Shown here one piece after another: positions 9,507 through 18,459 of a stretch of DNA of 64,000 nucleotides. This stretch comes from Aurantiacibacter xanthus (GTDB lineage Bacteria > Pseudomonadota > Alphaproteobacteria > Sphingomonadales > Sphingomonadaceae), in contig NZ_QXFM01000073.1 in NCBI RefSeq assembly GCF_003584015.1, positions 19,505-83,504 of the forward strand, written 5' to 3'. The position numbers were made by a program, and so were the translations under genes. Within the stretch, counting starts at the first letter, position 1. The number at the start of each line of letters is the position of its first letter. Below the pieces are notes generated by a model that was not told the DNA's origin, ran no database searches, and saw nothing but the letters and a program-made list of their open reading frames with translations.

Positions 9507-9568
9507 CACGGCTTTGGGAACCATTCGGGGCTTGGCCTTGTTAATGCACGATAACAAAGGAGTGATCG

Positions 9569-9808
9569 ATGCGTAAACTGATGAGCTTCGCCCTGGTGGG
9601 CACCGCGGCCATGGGCCTTGCCGCCTGCGACGTTGAACAGACCAAGGAAGGCGACATGCCCGAGGTGGATGTCGACGTGAAGGAAGGCAGCCTGCCTGAA
9701 TACGACGTCGATACGCCCGATGTGGACGTGAAGATGGAAGAAAAGACCGTCGAAGTACCGACGGTCGAGGTCGATGAGGCCGACGCGGGCGCCCCCGGCC
9801 CGAACTGA
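9569..9808 (+). CDS. Small acidic lipoprotein
   Basis: A 79-residue protein with a lipoprotein signal (lipobox LAAC, Cys at about residue 20). The mature part is strongly acidic and repetitive, built from short alternating units such as VDVDVKE, VDTPDVDVK and VPTVEVDEAD. A purine-rich AAAGGAG lies just ahead of the ATG. The repeated Val-Asp strands suggest an extended, possibly cation-binding surface tether. I do not recognise a named family. Confidence 0.75.
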   Translation: MRKLMSFALVGTAAMGLAACDVEQTKEGDMPEVDVDVKEGSLPEYDVDTPDVDVKMEEKTVEVPTVEVDEADAGAPGPN

Positions 9809-9869
9809 CGCCGATCGCGATCCCGCTCGCCTCAAGGGGTGAGCGGGAGTTGCGGTATTGGCCTTCGGC

Positions 9870-11291
9870 TCAAGCCGGAATCCAGCTCCCGTGGAAGGCC
9901 ATCGGCAGCCCGAACGGCAGCTTCACGGTGGCCAGCGGCGGACGGCTGACATCGCGTGCGTCGAGGATCAACAGCTCGGCACGGCGTTCCTCGAAGCGGT
10001 CGACCACGGTGAGGATGAAGCCGTCGCCTTCCGCGCTGTCGGCGCTGCGGGGCACGAACAGCGGCTCCTGCGCGGCAGCGCCGGTGAGCGAGTGGACTGT
10101 GAGGTCGCCGGTGTCCCAGTCGATCTGGCCCACACCCATCTCGGGGAAGGCGCGCAGAGAGAAATAGCCGGTCCGATACTTGCTCATGGCAAAGCGGTCG
10201 TCGATCCGGGGCATGTCGCCGAGCGCCCCGGTCACCGGCTCCAGCGTCACCGCTTCGTCAGCGGACTTGGAAAGATCGAAGGTGATGCGGGTGAGCTGGG
10301 TGATGGTCTCCGGCATGGTCGGCTGGTTGCCGTGCTTGTCCTTGAAGAAGCTGAAGCAGTTGCCCGGCGAACAGGGGGTGTCGACCACCACCTTGTCGCC
10401 ATCGGTATAGGCATTCATGATGTGGCCGAGCACGAGGCCTGGCACGTGGAACCAACGCATGTCTGTCGCAGGATCGCCATTGCGCGGCATGATCCCCCAG
10501 GCCGAAGGGAGATCGGGGTCGTACTGGTAGTACTGCCCGCCTTCGCGCAGCCGCGCCTCGCTGGCGGTGAGCGGCATGATCGGGAACACGAGGTGTTCGC
10601 GGGTCACGCCCCAGTCGTGGCTGAGGCCGGGGAAGGGGGTGTGGAACCACTGCTCGCGCACCAGCTTACCGTGCTTGTCGAACACATGGAGCGAGGCATC
10701 GGTGGTCGGCTCGCCGCCGGCGAAGACGCCGTAGCTCCACCATTCGCCCGTGACCGGATCGATCTTCGGGTGCGCTGTGAGCGCCGTGCTCCTGAGGTCG
10801 CCCCACTGGCCCTCGCCAAGCGTTTCGAGCGTTTCGGGATCGACCCGGTAGGGCCGCGAATCCTCGCGCAGCATGAACAGCTCGCCATGGTGCGCGAAGG
10901 CATAGGTGTTGCCGGTGTTGTCGCGCTGGGGGAGGTTCGAGACGGTCGGATCGTCGGTGTGGGGGTTGCGATAGTGACCATAGAGCCGCCGCCGCGCCGC
11001 GCGCTCGGCCTGCAACCGCTCGGTCTGGACATAGCGGCTGCGGAAGCTGACGTGGCCGTTCTCGAACCGGAAGCTCGACACCAGCCCGTCGCCGTTGAGG
11101 ATGATGTCGTCCTCCAGGCTCGGATACTGCCGGTCGCCCCCGGTGCGGACATAGCTGCCCTCCAGCTCCGCCGGGATTTCCCCCTCGACCTCGCATTCGA
11201 ACACGTCGGCTTCGAACCGCATGGTCGGCCGCTTCTGAAGTCCGAAGCTGTCGTAGAGATGGAATATTTCCGGCACCGTATCGTCTCCCAC
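9870..11291 (-). CDS. Carotenoid-cleavage-type dioxygenase (lignostilbene dioxygenase-like)
   Basis: A 473-residue member of the RPE65/carotenoid oxygenase family. The four iron-binding histidines can be placed in LTAHPKID, LSHDWG, FHVPGLVLGHIMNAY and the terminal AFHGSW. There is no signal peptide. Family members cleave C=C bonds of carotenoids, stilbenes or phenylpropenes with O2; in sphingomonads several act on lignin-derived stilbenes. The bacterial-type length and the neighbouring aldehyde dehydrogenases, which could take the aldehyde products, favour an aromatic alkene substrate over a carotenoid, but no sequence feature settles this. It diverges from a SnoaL-like gene across a 76-base gap. 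Confidence 0.9.
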   Translation of the reverse strand: MGDDTVPEIFHLYDSFGLQKRPTMRFEADVFECEVEGEIPAELEGSYVRTGGDRQYPSLEDDIILNGDGLVSSFRFENGHVSFRSRYVQTERLQAERAARRRLYGHYRNPHTDDPTVSNLPQRDNTGNTYAFAHHGELFMLREDSRPYRVDPETLETLGEGQWGDLRSTALTAHPKIDPVTGEWWSYGVFAGGEPTTDASLHVFDKHGKLVREQWFHTPFPGLSHDWGVTREHLVFPIMPLTASEARLREGGQYYQYDPDLPSAWGIMPRNGDPATDMRWFHVPGLVLGHIMNAYTDGDKVVVDTPCSPGNCFSFFKDKHGNQPTMPETITQLTRITFDLSKSADEAVTLEPVTGALGDMPRIDDRFAMSKYRTGYFSLRAFPEMGVGQIDWDTGDLTVHSLTGAAAQEPLFVPRSADSAEGDGFILTVVDRFEERRAELLILDARDVSRPPLATVKLPFGLPMAFHGSWIPA

Positions 11292-11367
11292 TTGGGCTTT
11301 TCGCTGTTCCCGCTACAATTACCCTGCAGAAGCATTTTTCAAGCATTGAATGACGGGAGACGAACGA

Positions 11368-11922
11368 ATGACCGAGACCTGCTGGCCCGATGGGGTGCCG
11401 GAAATCATGCCGGTGGCCGACCGCGCCGAGATCGAGGAACTGTTCGCCCGCTATGCCTGGGGGATCGACCTGGCCGACGAGGAACAGGCCATCGCCACCT
11501 TCGCCGAGGATGCCGAGTTCGACCACCTGTGGCAGGGCAAGGTGCAGGGCCACGAGGCGATCCGCGCCAACCTGCGCAGCCTGTGGAACGACCGCCAGCA
11601 CTGGTGGTTCGGGCGCCAGCACCTGATGAACCACTTCATCATGGACCCGAAGCCCGAAGGCGCGCGGGTGCGGTGCTTCTTCCAGATCATCCAGTGGAAC
11701 GCCGACTATCGCACCAACTTCGTGTTCGGCATCGGCACGCGCGACGACCGGCTGGTGAAGCGCAATGGGCGCTGGAAGTTCTATCGCCTGCACGTCAACG
11801 CCTGGACCGAGGTCGATCAGGTGCCGTGGAAGGGCGACCTCTCCATGCGCCAGCGCCCGCCCTATCGCAGCCCGCCGGCTGACACGCGCCCGTTCGACGA
11901 GCAGACCGGCGATCCGTTCTAG
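11368..11922 (+). CDS. SnoaL/NTF2-like domain protein
   Basis: A cytoplasmic protein of 184 residues from ATG 11368, chosen because GGGAGA lies 9 bases ahead; an in-frame ATG at 11350 would add six residues. The sequence opens with DRAEIEELFARYAWGID and a FAEDAEFDHLW segment, the standard start of SnoaL-like/ring-hydroxylase beta-type folds, followed by HLMNHFI and GRWKFYRLHV. It is divergent from the carotenoid-type dioxygenase, so a role in the same pathway (isomerase or dehydratase step) is plausible but not shown. Confidence 0.8.
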   Translation: MTETCWPDGVPEIMPVADRAEIEELFARYAWGIDLADEEQAIATFAEDAEFDHLWQGKVQGHEAIRANLRSLWNDRQHWWFGRQHLMNHFIMDPKPEGARVRCFFQIIQWNADYRTNFVFGIGTRDDRLVKRNGRWKFYRLHVNAWTEVDQVPWKGDLSMRQRPPYRSPPADTRPFDEQTGDPF

Positions 11923-11949
11923 AGCGGGATGACATAGCATCCACTCGCA

Positions 11950-12036
11950 AAGCCCTTCCCCTGCGGGGAAGGGTTGGGATGAGGGCACCCAGCCAGCGTC
12001 GAGCCCCCACCCCCAGCCCCTCCCCAAGGGGAGGGG
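11950..12036. repeat. GC-rich bipartite palindromic repeat, copy C
   Basis: Same orientation as copy A: a CCCTTCCCC/GGGGAAGGG hairpin, a G-rich run, a spacer, a CCCCCACCCCC run and a CCCCTCCCC/GGGGAGGGG hairpin. It lies between converging genes (SnoaL-like on plus, Lys-rich protein on minus). The spacers differ from copies A and B while the hairpins are kept. Confidence 0.75.
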
Positions 12037-12079
12037 AGCAAGGTGGATCAGGGTAATGTCATCAGAGTCCAGTGAGCGG

Positions 12080-12373
12080 CTACTTCTTCTGGCCGGGGAT
12101 CTTGGCCAGTTTGCGCTTCTTCTTCTTGCCGCCCTTCTTGGGCGACTTGCTGCTGCTCGCCTTGGCTGACTTGCTGCCGGCCTTCTTCAGTTCGGCGACA
12201 TCGCCGTGCAGCGCCAGAACCGCCTCGGCCAGCCGCCGTACGGTTGATACCCGCGGGCGGAAGTCGCGCGCCAGCACGCCTTCGGCCAGCGCCGTCAATC
12301 CAAGCGCATCCTGATCGACAGTGCCGTTTTCGTTTGCCGCTTCCTGCGCGGCCAGTGCTTGCTTCGCGACCAT
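12080..12373 (-). CDS. Hypothetical protein with lysine-rich C terminus
   Basis: 97 residues from ATG 12373, preceded by GGAGG 12 bases away; a GTG at 12412 would add 13 residues. The N-terminal half is Ala/Glu-rich and probably helical (LAEAVLALHGDVAELKKAG). The last 30 residues are dominated by Lys, Ser and Gly (KSPKKGGKKKKRKLAK), like histone H1-type or DNA-binding tails in alphaproteobacteria. It could be a small nucleic-acid-binding protein. It lies 98 bases downstream of ppx on the same strand. Confidence 0.65.
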   Translation of the reverse strand: MVAKQALAAQEAANENGTVDQDALGLTALAEGVLARDFRPRVSTVRRLAEAVLALHGDVAELKKAGSKSAKASSSKSPKKGGKKKKRKLAKIPGQKK

Positions 12374-12471
12374 GGTCGGGCTCGCCTCCAATCTCTTGCG
12401 CGCACCGTGCACCGGGCGCAGCGATCAGGGCAAGCCTAGCCGTCCGATTGTCACTAAAGTGTCAAGAACGG

Positions 12472-13956
12472 CTATTCCATGTGCCATTCGAGATCGAGCC
12501 AGCGCGCCAGCGCCTTGAGGTCGCTCTCGACGGTGCCCGAGCGCAGCTGCTCGCGCGCCGGGTCGATCCACAGCGTCAGCGCATCGTTTTCGCGGGTGAG
12601 CTTGCTGGTAAGCAGCGACAGCCGCGAGCCAGCGCCCAGGCGGCGGCACAGCCGGATCGCGAGGCCCCACCCGGCGGCGCGGCGCAGGTCTTCGCTGCTG
12701 GCCAGCTCCTTCAGCAGCGCGGTCGGCTCGGGCTTGCCGCAGGCTCCGCGCAGCGCGGAGGCGATCAGCGCCCGCCCGCGATGGTCGAGCCCGAGCCAGC
12801 GCTTGTGCAAGGCCCAGTCGGTGCAGTGGGCGAGCCGCATGTTCGGCTCGATCTGCGCGGCGGCCAGCGCCAGCATGGTGGCCGCCATGCGCAGGCGTTC
12901 GTCGTCGTTGACGCCGCCGCGAGCCACGGCGGCGGTCCAGCCCGCGATCAGTGTTGCCTGCGTGGCGGTGACGCCGCGCGGGCGGGTGAAGTGTTCCACC
13001 CCCGACAGCAGCGGGTCTTTCGCGCGTTCGAGTTCGTCGAGCTGGTTGTAGACCAGGCCCTCGCGCAGGCCCCAGGACGAGAACACCAGCGCCTGCGGCT
13101 TCAATTGCGCGGTCAGCGAGCGCAGCATGGCGCAGGCATCGGCCAGCCCTGCCGCGCGCGACGACGACACGCCGGGAATGGCGGCCAGCTCTTCGGCGCT
13201 CATCTGCGCGGCCTGCTTGGCGAAATGCTCGGCCTCTTCCGGCGAGAGCGTATAGGCGTGGGGGTCGGACAGCGGATAGTCCTGCGCGTTCATCGCGAAT
13301 TTGGCGAGCGCGCGCCAGGTGCCGCCGACGAGATAGAGCGGGCCCCTGTGCTCTTCGGCCCAATGGGCCTTGGCCAGTTCCTCTTCCACGGCCTTGCGGA
13401 AGGCCGCCCCGCCTTGCTCGCGCAGGGCTGGCAGGCGCAGCGTCCCCAGCGGCAGCGAGACGCCGTGCGAACACTCGCCATCGGCAATGGCGATCAGTTC
13501 AAGGCTGCCGCCGCCCAGATCGGCGACCACGCCCCTGGCCTGCGGGAAGGCTCCGATCACGCCCATGGCGGCGGTGCGGGCCTCTTCCTCGCCCGAAATT
13601 ACCCGCACATCGAGCCCCAGCGCACGCACCTGTTCTACGAATTCCGGCCCGTTCGCCGCATCGCGCACGGCGGCGGTGGCCACGGCATCGACCTTGGTCA
13701 CGCCGATGTCTTCGAGGATGGCGGCAAAGCGGGCCAGCCCGCCTAGCGCAAGGTCGACCGCCTTATCGGGCATGCGGCCCGTTTCGGCGAGATCGCGGCC
13801 GAGCCGGGCGGTCACCTTCTCGTTCAGCCAGATCATCGGCGCCCGTCGCGGTCCGCCGTAAATCACCAGTCGCACCGTGTTCGAGCCGATATCGATCACG
13901 GCGCGTTCCGGCCCCGGTGCGGTGGCACCCGAGCCGCGCTTCGTAGCAGAAATCAT
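12472..13956 (-). CDS. ppx: Exopolyphosphatase / guanosine pentaphosphate phosphatase family
   Basis: A 494-residue Ppx/GppA protein. The actin-like ATPase-fold motifs are clear: IDIGSNTVRLV at the N terminus and VVADLGGGSLEL in the second lobe, with SGEEEAR between them. A long alpha-helical C-terminal domain follows. It removes phosphate from polyphosphate ends, or from pppGpp. Its start overlaps the end of ppk by 4 bases, so synthesis and degradation of polyphosphate are encoded in one operon. Ppx versus GppA activity cannot be told apart by sequence alone; the ppk linkage favours Ppx. Confidence 0.93.
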   Translation of the reverse strand: MISATKRGSGATAPGPERAVIDIGSNTVRLVIYGGPRRAPMIWLNEKVTARLGRDLAETGRMPDKAVDLALGGLARFAAILEDIGVTKVDAVATAAVRDAANGPEFVEQVRALGLDVRVISGEEEARTAAMGVIGAFPQARGVVADLGGGSLELIAIADGECSHGVSLPLGTLRLPALREQGGAAFRKAVEEELAKAHWAEEHRGPLYLVGGTWRALAKFAMNAQDYPLSDPHAYTLSPEEAEHFAKQAAQMSAEELAAIPGVSSSRAAGLADACAMLRSLTAQLKPQALVFSSWGLREGLVYNQLDELERAKDPLLSGVEHFTRPRGVTATQATLIAGWTAAVARGGVNDDERLRMAATMLALAAAQIEPNMRLAHCTDWALHKRWLGLDHRGRALIASALRGACGKPEPTALLKELASSEDLRRAAGWGLAIRLCRRLGAGSRLSLLTSKLTRENDALTLWIDPAREQLRSGTVESDLKALARWLDLEWHME

Positions 13957-16154
13957 AAGGCTCCCTTGCGCAGGGTCAGCTTGGGCACGAGGCTTTCCTT
14001 CAATGCTCCCCCACGGCCCGACAGCGAGGGGTTGGTCATGAAATAGGCGTGGCAGTTGAAGCCGGGCACACCGTTTCCGTCGGTATCCTCGGTGTCCGCG
14101 TCAATCTGCACGCGCTCGTATTCCCCGGTTTCGCCATCGAGCAGCCAGCTTTGTTCGGTGTCGAGCAGGTTGGCGAGCAGCACCTGATCGAGCACCTGAT
14201 CGTGCACCGTGGGGTTCGCAATCGGCACCAGCGTTTCGACCCGGCGGTTGAGGTTGCGGTCCATCGCATCGGCGCTGGAGATGTACACCAGCGCCTTGTT
14301 CGAGGGCAGCGGCTCGCCGTTGCCGAAGGCCCAGATGCGGCTGTGTTCGAGGAACCGGCCGATGATCGACTTGACCGTGATATTGTCCGACAGGCCCGGA
14401 ACGCCGGGACGCAGGCAGCAGATGCCGCGCACCACCAGCACGATCTGCACGCCCGCCTGGCTCGCCTCGTAAAGCCGGTCGATGATGCCCTGCTCGGTGA
14501 TCGAGTTCATCTTGGCCCAGATCGTGGCGGGCTTGCCAGCCTGGGCAAATTCGATCTCGCGGTCGATGCACTGGTTGAGCTTCTCGCGCAGGTTCAGCGG
14601 CGAGATTGCCAGCTTCTCCATCGCCTGCGGCTCGACATAGCCGGTGATGAAGTTGAACAGCTTGGCCGCATCGCGCCCCAGCGCCGGGTCGGCGGTGAAG
14701 TAGGAGAGGTCGGTGTAGATCTTGGTCGTGATCGGGTGATAGTTGCCGGTGCCGAAGTGGCAGTAGGTGCGGTAGCCGTTGTCTTCCGCGCGCACGACCA
14801 TCGAGATCTTGGCGTGGGTCTTCCAGTCGACGAAGCCGTAGATCACCTGCACGCCCGCGCGTTCCAGCTCGTTCGCCCACTTGAGGTTCTGCTCCTCGTC
14901 GAAGCGTGCCTTCAACTCGACCACGGCGGTGACCGACTTGCCGTTCTCCGCCGCCTCGATCAGCGCGTTGATCACGGGCGACTGCTGGCCTGCGCGGTAA
15001 AGCGCCTGTTTGATCGAGATGACCTTGGGGTCGCGCGCCGCCTGCCGCAGGAAATCGACCACCACCTCGAAGCTCTCGTAGGGGTGGTGGATGATGATGT
15101 CCTTCTCGCCGATGGCGGTGAAGACGTCGCCGTCGTGCTCCATCACGCGTTCGGGATAGCGCGGCGAATAGGGGGTGAACTTGAGGTCGGGCCGGTCCTC
15201 GCCCACCACGTTCGACAGCCCCGAAATGCCGAGCATCCCGAGGGTCTTGGTGACGAAGGCCTGCTTGAGGCCGAGCTTGTCGCGCAGCATCTCCTCGGCC
15301 TCGCGGTCGAAGTTCTCGTCCAGCTCGATGGCAATGACCTGCCCGCGCCGCCGCCGCTGGATCGCGCTGCGGTAGTAGCGCACTAGGTCTTCGGCCTCTT
15401 CCTCGATCTCGATGTCGCTGTCGCGCAGCAGGCGAAACGCGCCTTGGCCCTTGATGGTGAAGCCGGGGAACAGGAGGTGGGCAAAGCGCAGCACCAGACG
15501 CTCGATGGCGACGTAGACCGCTTCGCCATCCGCCGCCTCGTCGTCCACGCGGACGAAGCGCGGCAGCGCGGCGGGGATCAGCACCATCTCGATCAGCTGG
15601 CTGCCGTCGATGGTGCGTTCGAGGTTGAACAGTGCGCCGATGCCGAGGTTTGAAACGAAGGGGAACGGGTGCGCCGGGTCAATCGCCTGCGGGGTAAGCA
15701 CGGGGATGATGTGCTCGATGAAATAGCGTTCGAGCCATTGCTCGGCCTTGTCGCTGGCGAGGTCGCCGCCGCGGATGTGGATGCCCTGCGCGGCGAGCAG
15801 CGGACGCAGTTCCCGCAGCGCGACCTGCTGGCGGCCTTCGATGGCGCGCATCTTTTCGGTGATGGCGGCAAGCTGCTGGCTGGCGGTCCGCCCGTCGATC
15901 GAGGTTTCCGAAATGCCCGTGCGCACCTGCCCCACAAGGCCGGCGAGGCGGATCATCGTGAACTCGTCGAGGTTGCTGCCGCAGATCGAGAGGAAGCGCA
16001 GCCGTTCGAGCAGCGGATAGGCCGGGTTGGTCGCCTCGGCCAGCACCCGCTCGTTGAATTCGAGCCACGACAGCTCGCGGTTGAAATAGCGCTCCTCTGC
16101 GGTGAGCAACGAGGGGTCGGGGGCGGCGTCGGGACTGGTAGGCGCGGTGCTCAT
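13953..16154 (-). CDS. ppk: Polyphosphate kinase 1
   Basis: A 733-residue PPK1 of normal length with all domains in order: N-terminal helical domain (ERYFNRELSWLEFNERVL), head domain, and two phospholipase-D-like C-terminal domains. The region CHFGTGNYHP carries the histidine that is autophosphorylated in this family, and RTYCHF is the nucleotide-binding vicinity. It makes long-chain polyphosphate from ATP reversibly at the membrane. It is the first gene of the ppk-ppx pair. The 114-base gap upstream, between ppk and virB11, holds no element I can assign. Confidence 0.96.
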   Translation of the reverse strand: MSTAPTSPDAAPDPSLLTAEERYFNRELSWLEFNERVLAEATNPAYPLLERLRFLSICGSNLDEFTMIRLAGLVGQVRTGISETSIDGRTASQQLAAITEKMRAIEGRQQVALRELRPLLAAQGIHIRGGDLASDKAEQWLERYFIEHIIPVLTPQAIDPAHPFPFVSNLGIGALFNLERTIDGSQLIEMVLIPAALPRFVRVDDEAADGEAVYVAIERLVLRFAHLLFPGFTIKGQGAFRLLRDSDIEIEEEAEDLVRYYRSAIQRRRRGQVIAIELDENFDREAEEMLRDKLGLKQAFVTKTLGMLGISGLSNVVGEDRPDLKFTPYSPRYPERVMEHDGDVFTAIGEKDIIIHHPYESFEVVVDFLRQAARDPKVISIKQALYRAGQQSPVINALIEAAENGKSVTAVVELKARFDEEQNLKWANELERAGVQVIYGFVDWKTHAKISMVVRAEDNGYRTYCHFGTGNYHPITTKIYTDLSYFTADPALGRDAAKLFNFITGYVEPQAMEKLAISPLNLREKLNQCIDREIEFAQAGKPATIWAKMNSITEQGIIDRLYEASQAGVQIVLVVRGICCLRPGVPGLSDNITVKSIIGRFLEHSRIWAFGNGEPLPSNKALVYISSADAMDRNLNRRVETLVPIANPTVHDQVLDQVLLANLLDTEQSWLLDGETGEYERVQIDADTEDTDGNGVPGFNCHAYFMTNPSLSGRGGALKESLVPKLTLRKGAL

Positions 16155-16268
16155 CTGTGCTCGCTCTCATGCAAGGCCTGAGGGGTGGCCGGACAGGTTG
16201 GCGGGGTCTTAGGCAAAGCTATCATGCCTGAAAACAGTGCACAGGCCCATGTCACGAAATAGGGAAAA

Positions 16269-17309
16269 TCACGCGATATCGGCGGCCCTCGCGATGGCCG
16301 TGATGCCGCGCTTGCCCTCCGAGCGGCCCAGCTGGACGATCACGTCGATCACGCCCGCGGCATAGGCGAGGGTGTCCGAACGGGTGAGGCCGATGCCGGT
16401 CTGCATCACCATCAGCGAAAGCTGTTCGAGCGCGCCGCGCAGGGAGTTCGCGTGGATGGTCGAGAACGAGCCGGGGTGCCCGGTGTTGATTGCGCGCAGG
16501 AACGAGACGCTCTCCGCCCCGCGCAATTCGCCCAGCACGATCCGGTCGGGCCTGAGGCGCAGGGCCGATTGCAGCAGCTCGTTGGCGGTGACTTTCGCTT
16601 CGCCCAGCTCGCCCTTCACCGCCACCAGCCCGACGGCATTGGCGCCGGGGAACTTCAGTTCGGGGGTGTCTTCCACCAGCACGACGCGCTCCTCGCGCGG
16701 GATTTCGCCGAGCATGGCGTTGAGGAAGGTGGTCTTGCCGGTCGAGGTGCCGCCCGAGACGAGGATGGTTTTGCGCGCCTTGATCGCGGCGCGCAGGAAG
16801 GCAATCGGCTCCTCGGCCGGATCGGGCATGTCCTCTTCGGCGGGAGCGCGCAGCGGGCCGTGGTCGTAGGCGTCGAGCGGGAGATCGAGCTGGCGGTGAC
16901 GGCGGATCGACAGCGCCCAGTGCTTGCGCGTGGCGGGAGGGCCGCAGAACTGCACGCGCGCACCGCCATAGCCCTCGGCGGGCAGCGTCGCGCCGAGCAG
17001 CGGGTGCTCGCGGTTGATGCCCTGATGGCTGATGCGGGCGACCTGCTCGGCGAGGCGCTGCACCAGCTTGTCGGTCACTTCGGGTACTTCGATGCGCTGC
17101 ATGCCGGGATGCGCTGCGTCCTCGATCCAGACCTCGCCGGGACGGTTGACGAGGATCTCGGTCACGGTGTCGCGGTCAAGCCACTGGCGCAGCGGCGCGA
17201 GATAGGCGTCGAGATAGACCGAGCCGCCGGGGATCACCGGGGCCTCGGGCGCAGGGCCTGCCAGCGAGGGCAGAGGCTCGCCGCCGAGCTGGTGGATTTC
17301 GGCGCTCAT
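16269..17309 (-). CDS. virB11: Type IV secretion ATPase VirB11
   Basis: A 346-residue secretion ATPase of the GspE/VirB11 family. Walker A is SGGTSTGKTT, the Walker B/Asp-box region is VLVEDTPELKF, and the His box contains TGHPGSFSTIHANS. It forms a hexamer at the inner membrane and powers pilus assembly or substrate transfer. It is the last gene of the virB operon, starting 6 bases after virB10 ends. Confidence 0.95.
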   Translation of the reverse strand: MSAEIHQLGGEPLPSLAGPAPEAPVIPGGSVYLDAYLAPLRQWLDRDTVTEILVNRPGEVWIEDAAHPGMQRIEVPEVTDKLVQRLAEQVARISHQGINREHPLLGATLPAEGYGGARVQFCGPPATRKHWALSIRRHRQLDLPLDAYDHGPLRAPAEEDMPDPAEEPIAFLRAAIKARKTILVSGGTSTGKTTFLNAMLGEIPREERVVLVEDTPELKFPGANAVGLVAVKGELGEAKVTANELLQSALRLRPDRIVLGELRGAESVSFLRAINTGHPGSFSTIHANSLRGALEQLSLMVMQTGIGLTRSDTLAYAAGVIDVIVQLGRSEGKRGITAIARAADIA

Positions 17310-17315
17310 CGCGGC

Positions 17316-18434
17316 TTAGTTCACCTGACCGAAGTCGAGATCGCGTGCGGTGTAGACGCGCACCGGCTCGCCCATGCGCACGCGCACGGTGGGCGGGCGC
17401 TGGCCGTCCTGCTGCAAGGCGGTGGAAGCCGCGCTCTGCCCGCCGCCAAGGATCACCGAGGTGCCGCCGCTGGCGATGGTGGTCAGCCCGCCGATCACGG
17501 AAAGCAGCATGGCCGAGCCGAACCGGCTGAAGAAGTGCGAGTTGACCTTGCCTTCGAGGCCAGTGGTGCCGTCGAAGGTGGTGCTCGGCGATTGCAGCGC
17601 GACCGACACGCCGTCGGGGCGGATCAGCCGGGTCCAGACCACATAGGCGCGGGTCTGCCCGGCTTGCAGGCCCGACTGGTACTGACCGACGAGGCGGCTC
17701 GAGCGCGGGACCAGCACGCGGCTGCCGTCGTAGCTCTTCACGTCCTGGCTCACCACGGCGCGGACATAGCCGGGCACATCGGTGTTGATGGCGGTTTCCA
17801 GGATCGCCGGGATCATCGTGCCCTGCGCCACGGTGGTGGCGGGGTTGATATCCTGCCGCGCGGTGGCCGGGCCGCCCCCCACGCCGCCGATGCGGGAGGC
17901 AAAGTCGTTCGCCGCGCCGCCGCCCGCACCCGGCACCACCGAACCATCGGGCGAAGCGGTGGTGATTGCACCGGCGCTCACCGCCGCATTGGCCGCCGGG
18001 CTGCTGTCGAACACCATGGCGGGCGAGTTGTAGCGGTTGACCGCAGGCTCTTGCTGCACCTGCTGCGACATCACCGGAGCGGGGGCCGGGTCCGCCTGCG
18101 GAGCGGGCGCGACCATCGCGGCCTCGGCAGGCTCGGGCTGAAGCACGACCGGCGGTTGTGCAGGTTGCGGCGCGGGCGCGACATCCTGCGGGGCCTGCGC
18201 GCTGTCATCCATGCGGCTGGCGTTGAGGCCCCACAGCGTGGCCCCGCCGATCAGCGCGACAAAGCCGATCCCGGCGATCAGGCCGAGCGCGTCGGAGCCG
18301 CCATTGCGCGCCGCCACGGCGGGATAGGCGGTGCGGCTGGCGAGGTCGATCACCTCGGCGGACGCGGTCTCGCGCGGGTCGGCGTCGTTGGCGACACCCT
18401 TGGTCTTTTCGGGAAGGCGCATGGCAAGTTTCAT
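17316..18434 (-). CDS. virB10: Type IV secretion channel protein VirB10
   Basis: 372 residues from ATG 18434, chosen over an upstream in-frame start because GGAG lies 9 bases ahead and it avoids running back into virB9. One inner-membrane segment (about LGLIAGIGFVALIGGATLWG) is followed by a long proline/alanine-rich periplasmic region (about residues 80-130) and the conserved TrbI/VirB10 core with VPRSSRLVGQYQ and GTTGLEGKVN. The protein spans the envelope and contacts VirB9 in the outer-membrane core complex. Confidence 0.95.
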   Translation of the reverse strand: MKLAMRLPEKTKGVANDADPRETASAEVIDLASRTAYPAVAARNGGSDALGLIAGIGFVALIGGATLWGLNASRMDDSAQAPQDVAPAPQPAQPPVVLQPEPAEAAMVAPAPQADPAPAPVMSQQVQQEPAVNRYNSPAMVFDSSPAANAAVSAGAITTASPDGSVVPGAGGGAANDFASRIGGVGGGPATARQDINPATTVAQGTMIPAILETAINTDVPGYVRAVVSQDVKSYDGSRVLVPRSSRLVGQYQSGLQAGQTRAYVVWTRLIRPDGVSVALQSPSTTFDGTTGLEGKVNSHFFSRFGSAMLLSVIGGLTTIASGGTSVILGGGQSAASTALQQDGQRPPTVRVRMGEPVRVYTARDLDFGQVN

Positions 18435-18459
18435 TGAACGTCGCTCCGCTGCAAAGGTA

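Noticed and set aside
9858..11882. 674-residue plus-strand frame over the dioxygenase
   Set aside because: Antisense to the well-supported dioxygenase; composition is an arginine/alanine-rich shadow.
2230..12036. Dispersed palindromic repeats as a CRISPR array
   Set aside because: Copies are kilobases apart with no regular spacers and no cas genes.
12244..13746. 500-residue plus-strand frame over ppx
   Set aside because: Antisense to ppx; no recognised domain and no ribosome site.
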